Shown: one piece after another, positions 9,025 through 17,706 of the stretch
Layout: each line of letters starts with the position of its first letter
Numbering within the stretch: the stretch's first letter is position 1
Source: an uncultured Granulosicoccus sp.
GTDB taxonomy: Bacteria; Pseudomonadota; Gammaproteobacteria; Granulosicoccales; Granulosicoccaceae
Assembly: GCA_947492525.1 (NCBI GenBank)
Contig: CANLNQ010000006.1
Span: forward strand, 173,352 to 237,351
Length of the DNA stretch: 64,000 nt
Direction: 5' to 3'
Program-made: the position numbers and the translations under genes
Notes under the pieces: model-generated
Seen by the model: the letters and a program-made list of their open reading frames with translations, nothing else
The model's database searches: none
Told to the model about the DNA's origin: nothing

Positions 9025-10077
9025 ATGCCGAGTCGTAGCCGCGCTATGCCCAGTCAATCAACCCAACGACGTTTTCGCTGGTGTGCCGCCATCACTGTCA
9101 CCACCATCTTTGCGCTGATCCTGGTGGGCGGCATCGTGCGCGCAACCGGTTCGGGCATGGGTTGTCCGGATTGGCCCACCTGCTTCGGCCAATGGATCCC
9201 GCCGACCAGCGAGGCGCAATTGCCGGCGAACTATCAGGAGATCTATGCCGAGCGTGGTTACGCCGATACCACTTTCAATGTGCGCAAGACCTGGACCGAA
9301 TACCTCAATCGGTTGCTGGGTGCGTTTACCGGGCTGACGATTCTGGTCACCTTGCTGTTTGCCATACCGTATCGCCGCGATGAGCCCAGAATCTTCTGGT
9401 TCGCGTTTTCCGGGTTCATTCTGGTGGGTGTTCAGGGCTGGCTGGGTGCCAGAGTGGTCGCCAGCAATCTGCACACCGGCATGATCACGCTGCACATGTT
9501 ACTCGCGCAGCTGATCGTGGGTATTCTGATTGCAGCGCTGGTGCGGGCAGGGCGCGATCGTTACAGCGACATCCACATCGATCGTTTGCCGAAACTGTTC
9601 TACCCCTTGATCATTACTGCCATGATCGCGGGGCTGCTGCAGCTGGTCATGGGGACACAGGTTCGCGAGGCCGTCGATCTCATCGCGCGAAGCAGTAATT
9701 TCACCGACCGGCACCTGTGGATCGACAATCTGCCGCTGATCTTCGGTATCCACAAGTATTACGCCATTCCGCTGACCCTGCTCAATGGCTGGTTGATCCT
9801 GGCCGTTCTGAATCACTCGCACTCCACGATCCTGCGCCGCCTGAGCATCGCGCTGGGTGCCTTCCTGCTGGGTACCATTGCCATCGGCATGAGTATGGAT
9901 CGACTGCATATGCCCTTGTTTTCCCAGCCCTTGCATCTGCTGCTGGCTTCGCTGATCTTCGGCACGCAGCTGGCGATCCTGTTGATTCTTCGCCACGCCA
10001 TCGTCGACGGATCATCCAGGGAAGGGGACGCTCGCGCAGACTCACCTGCATTATCTCCCGGCAAGGTGAATGGGTGA
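9025..10077 (+). CDS. ctaA: haem A synthase
   Basis: A 350-residue, eight-helix membrane protein of the CtaA/COX15 family, which oxidises haem O to haem A for aa3-type cytochrome oxidase. Family marks include VGGIVRATGSGMGCPDWPTC near the first helix, the GRAxEYLNR-like TWTEYLNRLLG, and the haem-ligand histidines in NLHTGMITLHMLLA and in RLHMPLFSQPLHLLLA. The usual partner genes (cyoE/ctaB and oxidase subunits) are not adjacent; neighbours are a DUF3047 gene (divergent, only 20 bp away) and a small membrane protein downstream. The predicted start at 9025 leaves about 20 residues before helix 1. Confidence 0.93.
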   Translation: MPSRSRAMPSQSTQRRFRWCAAITVTTIFALILVGGIVRATGSGMGCPDWPTCFGQWIPPTSEAQLPANYQEIYAERGYADTTFNVRKTWTEYLNRLLGAFTGLTILVTLLFAIPYRRDEPRIFWFAFSGFILVGVQGWLGARVVASNLHTGMITLHMLLAQLIVGILIAALVRAGRDRYSDIHIDRLPKLFYPLIITAMIAGLLQLVMGTQVREAVDLIARSSNFTDRHLWIDNLPLIFGIHKYYAIPLTLLNGWLILAVLNHSHSTILRRLSIALGAFLLGTIAIGMSMDRLHMPLFSQPLHLLLASLIFGTQLAILLILRHAIVDGSSREGDARADSPALSPGKVNG

Positions 10078-10233
10078 AGGCACTGCATGGCTACACACGG
10101 CGATTGCTGATCTGGCGGGCATTCAGACCCGCTATCCATTAGTACAGGCGTGACACGGGTTTCAAAATCAGGTGATTTACAGGTAATCTGGTAACGCGGT
10201 CAAGCCGCTAAAGCTATCTGCCGGGTCTGTATC

Positions 10234-10686
10234 ATGGATTTTGCATTTTCGGATATCGCCATTTCGGATGTGGGTGTGCACGTTGTCAGCAGTCTGGCCG
10301 CGTTCATCGTTGTCGATTTCTACAAGTCGGTCTTTTCGCGCGACCGCGCGGCGCGGCGCGGGCAGGAAAATGCCGTTGCCTCGGGCCAGCGTGTCAATGG
10401 TCGGAAAACGGCGGACGAGCGGTCCAGCGACGTCGGGCCCGCCCGGCGCAGCTGGCTCAGTCTGCTGATAGGCTGGATATTTCTGTTCGTCTTCAAGGTC
10501 GTCGTGAAAGCGATTCTGGCGCTGCTGGCGGCAGGGCTGGCCATCAGCTGGCTGCAGAGCCGTGTGGATCTGGCAACAGCCTATCGGCTCTCGGCCGATA
10601 GTGCCGAGACCCTTTTGGGGGCCGCATTTTTCCTCGTGTTGGTACTGGCGTGGTGGATCTTGCCTATTCGGCTGTTCAAACGCTAG
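10234..10686 (+). CDS. small hypothetical membrane protein
   Basis: A 150-residue protein not recognised by family. A first hydrophobic segment covers residues ~12-28 and is followed by a charged, basic loop (residues ~33-70). Two strong membrane helices then follow (LIGWIFLFVFKVVVKAILALLAAG and LGAAFFLVLVLAWWILPI). The stop codon TAG at 10684-10686 lies inside the terminal inverted repeat of the MITE-like element that begins at 10683, so insertion of the element may have shortened the original protein. It begins about 156 bp after ctaA; that gap shows nothing notable. Confidence 0.65.
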   Translation: MDFAFSDIAISDVGVHVVSSLAAFIVVDFYKSVFSRDRAARRGQENAVASGQRVNGRKTADERSSDVGPARRSWLSLLIGWIFLFVFKVVVKAILALLAAGLAISWLQSRVDLATAYRLSADSAETLLGAAFFLVLVLAWWILPIRLFKR

Positions 10687-10784
10687 TGTACTGGTTCCAG
10701 CAAAGCGTTCATTCAGCCAGTCGCCCTTCGGGAGCGGCTTTCGAACCGCTCTGAATGAACGCTTTACATGAAACAGTACACTAG
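10683..10784. mobile_element. MITE-like element with CTAG-ended terminal inverted repeats
   Basis: About 102 bp with perfect 11-bp terminal inverted repeats (CTAGTGTACTG at 10683-10693, CAGTACACTAG at 10774-10784). A second perfect inner pair follows (AAAGCGTTCATTCAG at 10702-10716 with CTGAATGAACGCTTT at 10751-10765). The centre holds two more small hairpins: CCCTTCGGG at 10724-10732, a C(UUCG)G-type loop, and GAGCGG/CCGCTC. There is no coding capacity. CTAG at both ends fits the IS630/Tc1-mariner habit of inserting at CTAG and duplicating TA, so I infer a non-autonomous relative mobilised in trans. No other copy is seen in this window. Confidence 0.65.
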
Positions 10785-10805
10785 TCGTCCGGTTGTCCAG
10801 TTCGA

Positions 10806-11777
10806 TCAGGGTCTGACTACGATATTGCCGCGCTTGTGTCCGGAATCCACCACGGTATTCGCGGCCACGATGTCCGACAAGGCGTATTCGCCACTGATGC
10901 TGATGTGCAGTTTTTCCTCGGCCGTCAATCTGGCTACACGCTGCAATATCTCCAGCCGCTCGGTCGCCGGCAGCAGACCGGTGGCAGAGAATCGAACCTG
11001 GCGATTGCCCCGGAGGCGGGAGAACAGCATGCTCTTCAGCAGCGACAGGCTCAGTACCGGGGACAGAAAACGGCCGTCAGCGCGCAGCACTGTCAACGCC
11101 CGGGCCACGGAAAAGTTGCCGATCGTATCGTAGACAAGATCGAAGGTGTCACCGGTGTTCAGCGGATCCGCAAGATGATAGTCGATTACCTCATCAGCAC
11201 CAAGAGAGCGCACGAATTCATGGTTTTTCGTACTGCACACGCCGACAACCGTCGCGCCGGCACCCTTTGCCAGCTGTACGGCTGCGCTGCCCAGACTGCC
11301 GGCTGCTCCATTGATCAGCACACGGTGACCGGCTTGCACCTCGCCGAGCCGGTGCAGGAAATGGAAGGAAGTCACGGGGCCGTCGCAAAGCGTGGCAGCT
11401 TCTGCATGACTGATATTCTCGGGTTTGCGGCTGATGACGTCATGTTGAGCCACGCACACGTATTGACAGTGCGTGCCGGCGTTCAACACGCTCTCTCCCA
11501 TGACATGCTCACCCACCGTGAATTGCTGCACGGCGCTGCCGGTGGCTTCGATCACACCGCTGAACCCGGTACCGGTTATGGTCTGACGCGGTTTGAGCAA
11601 ACCGAGAAACAGTCTGCCGTAGTAGGGAATTCCCCGGCGCATCATGGTATCGGCTGCAGTGACCGGTGAGGCTTCAATGCGTACCAGAAGCTCATCCTGC
11701 TTCGGTACAGGTGTGGGACGCTGTTCGAGGTGCAGCACATCGGGTGCTCCGTAACGGGTCTGAACTATGGCTTGCAC
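10806..11777 (-). CDS. zinc-independent MDR-family NAD(P)H oxidoreductase (quinone oxidoreductase-like)
   Basis: A 323-residue medium-chain dehydrogenase/reductase. The N-terminal GroES-like domain starts MQAIVQTRYGAPDVLHLEQRPTP. The Rossmann domain has the coenzyme loop VLINGAAGSLGSAAVQLAK near residue 150, and GADEVIDYH near 195. The cysteines of the structural-zinc lobe and the catalytic zinc ligands of classical alcohol dehydrogenases are missing, as in quinone oxidoreductase/enoyl-reductase-like members. The substrate is unknown. It is transcribed divergently from a LysR regulator (98 bp apart), which is a common arrangement for LysR control. Confidence 0.87.
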   Translation of the reverse strand: MQAIVQTRYGAPDVLHLEQRPTPVPKQDELLVRIEASPVTAADTMMRRGIPYYGRLFLGLLKPRQTITGTGFSGVIEATGSAVQQFTVGEHVMGESVLNAGTHCQYVCVAQHDVISRKPENISHAEAATLCDGPVTSFHFLHRLGEVQAGHRVLINGAAGSLGSAAVQLAKGAGATVVGVCSTKNHEFVRSLGADEVIDYHLADPLNTGDTFDLVYDTIGNFSVARALTVLRADGRFLSPVLSLSLLKSMLFSRLRGNRQVRFSATGLLPATERLEILQRVARLTAEEKLHISISGEYALSDIVAANTVVDSGHKRGNIVVRP

Positions 11778-11875
11778 GGTGTTCTCCTGCCTGGTCTATG
11801 ATGAGAATGGCAAGTGTGGACATCTCCCCGGACGAAGAAAACGCCTGCGGTTGCATGGGAGGTATGTAATTTCGT

Positions 11876-12760
11876 ATGGACTGGCAATCTGTCAATTTCG
11901 ACTGGAACCACGCGCGTGCCTTTCTCGTCACGGCCGAGGAGGGTTCGCTGACGGCGGCTGCCCAGGCACTGGGTACAACCCAGCCGACCCTGGGACGCCA
12001 GGTCGCGGCGCTGGAGGAAGAGCTCGATGTCGTACTGTTCGATCGTGTGGCCGGGCGACTGGTGTTGACTCCCGCGGGCGAGGCATTGCTCGAATTCGTG
12101 CAGGCCATGGGAGAGTCCGCTCTGCACATATCCCGGGTGGCGGACAGTCATGCTACCGGTCTGCGAGGCAAGGTGTCCGTGTCTGTCAGTGAGGTCTATG
12201 CCGCATTCCTGCTGCCACCGATTCTCGAGAAACTGCGCCGTGAAGAACCGGACATCGAGGTGGAAATCATTGCCGAGAATGCGGTCAGTGATCTTGGTCG
12301 CCGAGAGGCGGATATCGCCGTACGCAACTTCAGACCGGAAGAGCCGGATCTGATTGCACGCAAGATCCGCGATGATTCAGGGCGGCTGTATGCCACGCCT
12401 GCCTATCTCCAGTCGATTGGCAATCCGGAGCAGCCTGAGGATTTCAGCGAGGCCAGCTTCATCGGCTTTGCCGATCCGGACAGTATTCTGCAATGGCTCA
12501 ATGGCATCGGCATGAGTCTGAGCGAACGCAATATGCCCTTGTTGACTCGCAGCTATCTGGTGCACTGGTCGATGGTCAAGCAGGGTCTGGGTATCGGCAT
12601 CATGCCCGAGCAGATCGGCGATGCCGAGGCGGCTGTGGTCCGCGCCTGTCCGAACATGCCAGCCTTCGAATTCCCCATCTGGCTGGTCTCGCATCGCGAG
12701 CTGAAGCACAGCAGACGCATCAGGGTCGTGTTCGACAGGCTGGCCAGTGGTCTGAGTTGA
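11876..12760 (+). CDS. LysR-family transcriptional regulator
   Basis: A 294-residue regulator with the N-terminal winged helix-turn-helix (FLVTAEEGSLTAAAQALGTTQPTLGRQVAALEEEL, residues ~15-50) and a C-terminal periplasmic-binding-like effector domain from ~95. The GTTQPTLGRQ recognition helix resembles the AmpR/GcvA-distant subgroup often found beside oxidoreductases. It faces the MDR oxidoreductase gene and probably controls that gene and itself. The effector is not predictable. Its start ATG at 11876 gives the standard short lead-in (MDWQSVNFDWNHARAF). Confidence 0.92.
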   Translation: MDWQSVNFDWNHARAFLVTAEEGSLTAAAQALGTTQPTLGRQVAALEEELDVVLFDRVAGRLVLTPAGEALLEFVQAMGESALHISRVADSHATGLRGKVSVSVSEVYAAFLLPPILEKLRREEPDIEVEIIAENAVSDLGRREADIAVRNFRPEEPDLIARKIRDDSGRLYATPAYLQSIGNPEQPEDFSEASFIGFADPDSILQWLNGIGMSLSERNMPLLTRSYLVHWSMVKQGLGIGIMPEQIGDAEAAVVRACPNMPAFEFPIWLVSHRELKHSRRIRVVFDRLASGLS

Positions 12761-12782
12761 CCTTGCCGACAAGGGGCTGGTA

Positions 12783-12816
12783 CGCCAGCGGCCAGCCATC
12801 TCGGTGGCCGCTGGCG
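12783..12816. terminator. bidirectional hairpin between convergent LysR and sulfhydrylase genes
   Basis: Perfect 12-bp inverted repeat CGCCAGCGGCCA / TGGCCGCTGGCG with a 10-base loop, in the short gap between two convergent genes. No long T-tract on either side. Confidence 0.55.
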
Positions 12817-12874
12817 CTACGGTAGCGAAACGGGTGAGTGCCGCTGCGATACCGCTTCTGGATCCTGTCGACGG

Positions 12875-14143
12875 TCAGACCTTGCTCAGCGCCTGCTCCA
12901 GATCGGCGATGATGTCATCGATATGCTCGATGCCCAGTGACAGGCGCACCATGTCAGGTGTGACACCGGCGGTTGCCAGTTCTTCTTCGTTCAGCTGGCG
13001 GTGGGTGGTGGCTGCTGGCATCGATGCCAATGACTTGGAATCGCCGATATTCACCAGGCGCAGCACCAGTTGCAGTGCATCGTAGAAGCGTATGCCTGCA
13101 TCCAGACCGCCCTCCACACCGAAACTCAGGATGCCGGAGGCCTTGCCGCCCATGTACTGCTGGGCCAGTGCATGATCCTTGTGCGTTGGCAGGCCGGCAT
13201 AGCTGACCCATTTGACCTTGTCATGGCCATCGAGATATTCGGCGACAGCCAGGGTGTTCTGACAGATTCGCTCGACCCGCAGCGACAAGGTCTCCAGTCC
13301 CTGCAGCAGATTCCAGGCTGCCTGCGCGGAGAGTGCGGCTCCCATGTTGCGCAACGGTACGACACGCGCTCGTGTGATGAAGGCCGCTTCACCCACATCG
13401 CGCGTATAGCTGACGCCGTGGTAGGAGACGTCGGGCTCGGTGAGCAGGGAAAATCGCTCGCCCTGTTCAGCCCAGGGGAACTTGCCGGAGTCCACAATGA
13501 CGCCGCCGACCGTGGTGCCATGCCCGCCAATGTACTTGGTGGCGGAATGCACAACGATATCGGCACCGTGTTCGATCGGTCGGCAGAGGGTGGGTGTGGC
13601 CACGGTGTTGTCCACGATCAGCGGCACGCCGTGTTCGTGAGCCAGGCTGGCCAGCCGGGCAATATCCACCACGCCACCGGAAGGATTGCCGATACTCTCG
13701 CAGTAGATGGCCTTGGTACGCTTGTCGATCAGTGCAGCGATGCCGTCGAAATCATCCTTGTCGGCGAACCGTGTGGTCAGACCCATTCGCGGGAAGGTGT
13801 GGGCGAACAGATTGTAGGTTCCTCCGTACAGTTCGCTGATGGAAACGATGTTGTCTCCGGCTTCCGCGAGGGTCTGGATAGCGTAGGTGATGGCCGACAT
13901 GCCCGAGGCCACACTGAGTGCGCCGATACCGCCTTCCAGGGCTGCCACCCGCTGCTCGAGAACCGCACAGGTCGGGTTCATGATGCGCGAGTAGATGTTG
14001 CCCGCGACCTTCAGATCGAACAGATCTGCGCCATGCTGAGCATTGTCGAATGAATAGGCGGTGGTCTGATGAATGGGCACAGCGACCGAGTGTTGCTCAT
14101 CCGGCGTATAGCCATGGTGCAGTGCAATGGTTTCCGGCTTCAT
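12875..14143 (-). CDS. metY: O-acetylhomoserine sulfhydrylase / aminocarboxypropyltransferase
   Basis: A 422-residue PLP enzyme of the Cys/Met-metabolism family, which makes homocysteine (or methionine) from O-acetylhomoserine and sulfide (or methanethiol). It reads IALHHGYTPDEQHSVAVPIH at the N-terminus, YSRIMNPTCAVLEQRVAALEGG near residue 51, and has the PLP lysine in VVHSATKYIGGHGTT (Lys203). The C-terminus SLGIEHIDDIIADLEQAL is typical. The length and the insert around residues 220-260 point to MetY rather than the shorter MetB/MetC group. It stands alone, convergent with the LysR gene; sulfur assimilation into methionine is its likely role. Confidence 0.92.
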   Translation of the reverse strand: MKPETIALHHGYTPDEQHSVAVPIHQTTAYSFDNAQHGADLFDLKVAGNIYSRIMNPTCAVLEQRVAALEGGIGALSVASGMSAITYAIQTLAEAGDNIVSISELYGGTYNLFAHTFPRMGLTTRFADKDDFDGIAALIDKRTKAIYCESIGNPSGGVVDIARLASLAHEHGVPLIVDNTVATPTLCRPIEHGADIVVHSATKYIGGHGTTVGGVIVDSGKFPWAEQGERFSLLTEPDVSYHGVSYTRDVGEAAFITRARVVPLRNMGAALSAQAAWNLLQGLETLSLRVERICQNTLAVAEYLDGHDKVKWVSYAGLPTHKDHALAQQYMGGKASGILSFGVEGGLDAGIRFYDALQLVLRLVNIGDSKSLASMPAATTHRQLNEEELATAGVTPDMVRLSLGIEHIDDIIADLEQALSKV

Positions 14144-14257
14144 GCTGATTGCTCTTCCTGGTGGTGGTATGGGTGCAATATCATCCCACAGACGCGCTCC
14201 GACTGCGCTGGAAACTCGTCAGACCGGCTTTCCCGTTCTGCCCCGGATCGCTGGGCA

Positions 14258-15145
14258 TTACGTGGTGAATTCGATACTGCCCAACCAGTCCAGAAAGACC
14301 TGAAGTCGCGGTGACAGTTGGCGGTCCCGCGGATACAGGACCGATACCGGGGAGGGGGCCGGCGGGGTATCGGCAAGCACTTCGACCAGACGGCCGGCAG
14401 CCAGATCGGCCGCCATGTGATATCGCGGCGCCTGTATCAGGCCCATGCCCAGACGAGCGGCAACCAGCATGGTATCGGCACCGGTTGTCACGAAACTTGC
14501 CGGGATCTGGCGCTGTTCTTCCCGTCCATCAATCGTGAAGTAGAGCGGCAGTGCGTCACCCGTCTGCGAGGACAGGTAAGCGATCACGCGGTGTCCATCC
14601 AGATCGTCAGGCGAGCGCGGCATGCCGTGATGAGCGAGATAGGCGGGTGAGGCTACCGTCACCTCGGGCAGTTGTCCCAGCTGGCGTGCTATCAGATCGC
14701 TGTCTTCCGGGACGCCGACGCGCAGCACGCAGTCCACGCCTTCCCGTATCAGATCAACCAGTCGATCACCCTCCGAGAGCACCAGTTCGATACCCGGGCA
14801 CTCCGATCTGAAATGTTCCAGATGCGGCAGCAGGAAGTATCTGGCCAGAGTGCCGTGCACATCCACGCGCAACCTCCCTCGCGGCAGGCTACCCTGGAAG
14901 CCGGTCTCGGCCTCCTCGACCGCGTTGATGATGTTCAGACATTTTCGATACCAGACTTGCCCATCAAGCGTGGGCGCAACGATGCGTGTCGTGCGCTCCA
15001 GCAGCTTGATACCCAGGCGATTCTCGCTGCGCTTGATGATGTCGCTTACCGTCGATGCGGGCAGACCCAGCGCCTCGGCGGCCTTGCTGAAACTGTTCAT
15101 CTCCACGACGCGGGTGAAGACTCTCATTTCCTCAAACCGATCCAT
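14258..15145 (-). CDS. LysR-family transcriptional regulator
   Basis: A 295-residue LysR protein (MDRFEEMRVFTRVVEMNSFSKAAEALGLPASTVSDIIKR...). The helix-turn-helix covers residues ~18-40 and the effector domain runs to the end with HLEHFRSECPGIELVLSEGD. It belongs to the subgroup in which the N-terminal residue pattern FTRVVE.NSFSKAAE is common, often regulating a neighbouring reductase. It is divergent from the SDR gene (about 120 bp between the starts), which is its likely target. The intergenic region carries two CCATTATC copies about 40 bp apart that could be part of an operator. Confidence 0.92.
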   Translation of the reverse strand: MDRFEEMRVFTRVVEMNSFSKAAEALGLPASTVSDIIKRSENRLGIKLLERTTRIVAPTLDGQVWYRKCLNIINAVEEAETGFQGSLPRGRLRVDVHGTLARYFLLPHLEHFRSECPGIELVLSEGDRLVDLIREGVDCVLRVGVPEDSDLIARQLGQLPEVTVASPAYLAHHGMPRSPDDLDGHRVIAYLSSQTGDALPLYFTIDGREEQRQIPASFVTTGADTMLVAARLGMGLIQAPRYHMAADLAAGRLVEVLADTPPAPSPVSVLYPRDRQLSPRLQVFLDWLGSIEFTT

Positions 15146-15265
15146 TATCCGATTATCCAGAATACTGTGTCCGATGATTGTCCCATTATCTGCCGTCGAT
15201 CAGTCGATATTGTGATCGTGGCGTCCAGCAGGGCGTCGTCAATCTTGACTGGAGCAGATGTGGAC

Positions 15266-16003
15266 ATGACTCAGGACAACAGGATAGCCATCGTGACTGG
15301 CGGCTCGCGGGGAATCGGTGCAGCAGTGGCCAGGCAGCTGGCCGCCGATGGATTTTCGATCATGGTCAATCATTCGACGAACAGGGACGCGGCCCTGAGC
15401 GTGATCGACGAGATCAAGGCCGCTGGCGGTCGAGCAGATGGCTGTCAGGCGGATGTCAGTCGGGCGGCCGATGTCGTCAGGCTGTTCGAGTACACACAAG
15501 AGCGTTTCGGATTGCCAACCGTGCTGGTCAACGCTGCCGGTGCCATGCAGTTGGCGCCAATGGCGGACTGTGACGATGAGTGCTTCGACACGATGGTGAA
15601 TGTCAATTTCAGAGGGACGTTCAACACACTGCGTGAGGCGGCGAAACGCATGCCGCAGGGCAGTCGCATCATCAACTTCTCCAGCTCGGTGGTGGGTCTG
15701 AAGTATCCCGGCTACGCACTGTATGCGGCCAGCAAGGCTGCGGTGGAAACCATGAGCGCCATCGTCTCGAAGGAAATGCGCGGGCGCAATATCACGGTCA
15801 ATACAGTGGCGCCCGGACCCACGGCAACATCGCTGTTTCTGCAAGGCAAGTCAGACGCGCAGATAGATCAGCTTGCCAGAGTGAGCCCGCTGGAACGACT
15901 GGCAGAACCGCGAGACATCGCTCACGCCGTGGCGTTTCTCGCAGGGCCGCAGGGCGGATGGATCAATGGACAGACGCTGCGTGCCAATGGCGGGGCCGTG
16001 TAG
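15266..16003 (+). CDS. short-chain dehydrogenase/reductase (SDR)
   Basis: A 245-residue classical SDR. The cofactor loop TGGSRGIG lies near residue 12, NAAG near 87, the catalytic Ser in NFSSSVVG and the YxxxK pair in YALYAASKAAVET. The C-terminal LAGPQGGWINGQTLRANGGAV resembles 3-oxoacyl-ACP reductase-like (FabG-type) enzymes that regenerate NAD(P). I chose the ATG at 15266; an in-frame GTG two codons earlier is also possible, and the long upstream extension to 14672 is antisense to the LysR gene. It is divergent from, and probably controlled by, that LysR. The substrate is unknown. Confidence 0.9.
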   Translation: MTQDNRIAIVTGGSRGIGAAVARQLAADGFSIMVNHSTNRDAALSVIDEIKAAGGRADGCQADVSRAADVVRLFEYTQERFGLPTVLVNAAGAMQLAPMADCDDECFDTMVNVNFRGTFNTLREAAKRMPQGSRIINFSSSVVGLKYPGYALYAASKAAVETMSAIVSKEMRGRNITVNTVAPGPTATSLFLQGKSDAQIDQLARVSPLERLAEPRDIAHAVAFLAGPQGGWINGQTLRANGGAV

Positions 16004-16130
16004 TTCCTGGTATTGCAAGTCTGCCTATCTGTGTAAAAAGACAGTAGAGTACGGTTGGACTGTCGCACAGGGCGTGTCTTCAAGGCAGAATCGGTTCAAG
16101 AAATCAACCAAACCCGACACGGATGTCGCC

Positions 16131-16712
16131 ATGCCAAGCAATCGCAATTCTCGATGGTATTCAATCTGCCTGCCTGTCCTCTGGGCCTGGCTCTGCTTGC
16201 AGCCTGTTATCGCAGCAGGCGCGCCGGTCTCCACGCCTGAAAACACCGTGGCAGTTGACCGCTATTCGCAAAGCCCGCGATGGCAGGTGCATTCCCGATC
16301 GGGGGCGCGTGTCGAGACTCGCCTGGAAGGCTCTGTGACTGAAGAGGAGCCAGTCGATGACGATGTCGTGCAGGCAGAGAGTGTGGACATCAACAGTGCT
16401 TCTGCAGAGGAATTGGCCGCAGTCCTGCCGGGTATCGGCCCGAGCAAGGCTCGAAGCATCATCGAGTGGCGGGAGACGTACGGCCCGTTTCGCAGCATCG
16501 AGCAGCTGCTGGAAGTATCGGGCATCGGACCGAGAACGCTGGAGAACATACGGCCCTATGTGCGTCTGGGAGATGTCTTGTCATCCAGTGCCGTTCAGAG
16601 GATGCCCGAGGTGGCGGAGGCTGATGTGGTGGTGGCGTTGAGCAGGGTCATCCGTCGAGCGGAGGAGGACCGGCGCCAGGCACTGCAGGTAGTGGCGAAG
16701 GTGGCAGACTGA
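16131..16712 (+). CDS. exported helix-hairpin-helix (ComEA-like) protein
   Basis: A 193-residue protein with a signal-peptide-like start (YSICLPVLWAWLCLQPVIAAGA). After a variable linker it has a ComEA-type tandem helix-hairpin-helix domain: VDINSASAEELAAVLPGIGPSKARSIIEWRE, then FRSIEQLLEVSGIGPRTLENIRPY (residues ~83-144). Such domains bind double-stranded DNA non-specifically, for example in competence uptake, but many are of unknown role. The C-terminal ~40 residues are charged and helical. I chose ATG 16131 because it places the signal peptide at the N-terminus; the open frame upstream overlaps the SDR gene and is unlikely. Confidence 0.8.
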   Translation: MPSNRNSRWYSICLPVLWAWLCLQPVIAAGAPVSTPENTVAVDRYSQSPRWQVHSRSGARVETRLEGSVTEEEPVDDDVVQAESVDINSASAEELAAVLPGIGPSKARSIIEWRETYGPFRSIEQLLEVSGIGPRTLENIRPYVRLGDVLSSSAVQRMPEVAEADVVVALSRVIRRAEEDRRQALQVVAKVAD

Positions 16713-16751
16713 ATCCAGACCGAGCTCGCATTGGCGGACTGAGACTGCGCC

Positions 16752-16778
16752 GGCCCAGCCCGCTGCAGGAGCTGGGCC
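16752..16778. terminator. hairpin between the HhH gene and the apt unit
   Basis: Inverted repeat GGCCCAGC / GCTGGGCC with an 11-base loop. It lies between convergent units and directly after (on the minus strand) the stop of the small open frame that follows apt. Confidence 0.45.
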
Positions 16779-16783
16779 AGCGT

Positions 16784-16960
16784 CTAGTCATCCAGCGTGC
16801 GATCATCCTGCGTCAGACGGGGGATCACGAGTCGGGTCGGCCGCACGGCATCGAGAAAATGGATATCCATGCCTTCGTGCCGTGGTTCGTCGCCCGGCTC
16901 GCCTGTCGGCGTGCGCGAGACGTGACCGGCAGAATCGACCCGAACATCGATTCGCGCCAA
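16784..16960 (-). CDS. possible small protein directly after apt (58 aa)
   Basis: In the same frame as apt, beyond its TGA, the sequence continues as a stretch with normal host codon use (ARIDVRVDSAGHV..., ...HFLDAVRPTRLVIPRL...) and ends at TAG just before a hairpin. The only usable start upstream of this block is TTG at 16960 with a poor ribosome-binding site; an internal ATG would give only ~28 residues. It may be a genuine small gene, the remnant of a longer one, or chance. No family is recognised. Confidence 0.28.
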   Translation of the reverse strand: MARIDVRVDSAGHVSRTPTGEPGDEPRHEGMDIHFLDAVRPTRLVIPRLTQDDRTLDD

Positions 16961-16993
16961 TTGCTTCCCATCAGTGTTGTATCGGGGCCGGGT

Positions 16994-17521
16994 TCAATCG
17001 CCGTCGAATTCACACAGGATGTTCACCGGCACATCCAGGGCTTCGATGCGTGCCCGACCGCCGAGCGCTGGCAGATCGATGATGAAGGAACTGCCGATCA
17101 CCTTCGCACCGGCGCGCCGAATCAGCTTGATTCCTGCTTCGCACGTGCCGCCGGTAGCGATCAGGTCGTCAACCAGCAGAACACGTTCACCTGGCTTCAA
17201 GGCGTCCTCATGCAGTTCCATGGTGGCCTCTCCGTATTCCAGCGTGTAGGACTCGCTCATTCGGGGTCCGGGGAGCTTGCCCGATTTGCGAATCGGCACG
17301 AAGCCGACGGACAGCTGGTGAGCAATCGCCCCGCCCATGATAAAGCCACGCGCTTCCAATGCCGCTACCTTGTCAATCCGGGCGCCGGCATAGGGATGCA
17401 GTAGCTGGTCGATGGCCATGCGAAAGGCCTGTGCATCGCCGAACAGTGTCGTCACGTCACGAAACTGAATGCCGGGTTTGGGAAAATCGGGAATGGTACG
17501 GATGGAGTCGCGGATGTTCAT
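16994..17521 (-). CDS. apt: adenine phosphoribosyltransferase
   Basis: A 175-residue type I phosphoribosyltransferase that salvages adenine to AMP using PRPP. The N-terminus ([20 protein letters not shown]) is diagnostic for Apt. The PRPP-binding motif [14 protein letters not shown] covers residues 114-127, and [13 protein letters not shown] and [11 protein letters not shown] carry the base- and phosphate-contact loops. Its length matches the family and the C-terminus (NILCEFDGD) is complete. It is convergent with the HhH gene and divergent from the DUF2959 lipoprotein gene. Confidence 0.96.
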   Translation of the reverse strand: MNIRDSIRTIPDFPKPGIQFRDVTTLFGDAQAFRMAIDQLLHPYAGARIDKVAALEARGFIMGGAIAHQLSVGFVPIRKSGKLPGPRMSESYTLEYGEATMELHEDALKPGERVLLVDDLIATGGTCEAGIKLIRRAGAKVIGSSFIIDLPALGGRARIEALDVPVNILCEFDGD

Positions 17522-17706
17522 CGATTGTGTCCGGAAAATGTTATGACCTGGTTGCCTGTCGGCAGGCAGCTACAGCGGCATCAATACGTTCATCGGAGCC
17601 CTCTGCAGTGCTTTACAGGGTAACACTGACCGATCCGGAGCCGCGGGCCGTCGTCTGCAAGGACCGTGATATTATTGCCACCATGAACTCAGAGTCAGTA
17701 AACATC

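Noticed and set aside
16825..17013. 62-codon minus-strand frame overlapping the apt end
   Set aside because: Composition is unlike a protein; the better-looking frame in the same place is the one in register with apt, reported separately at low confidence.
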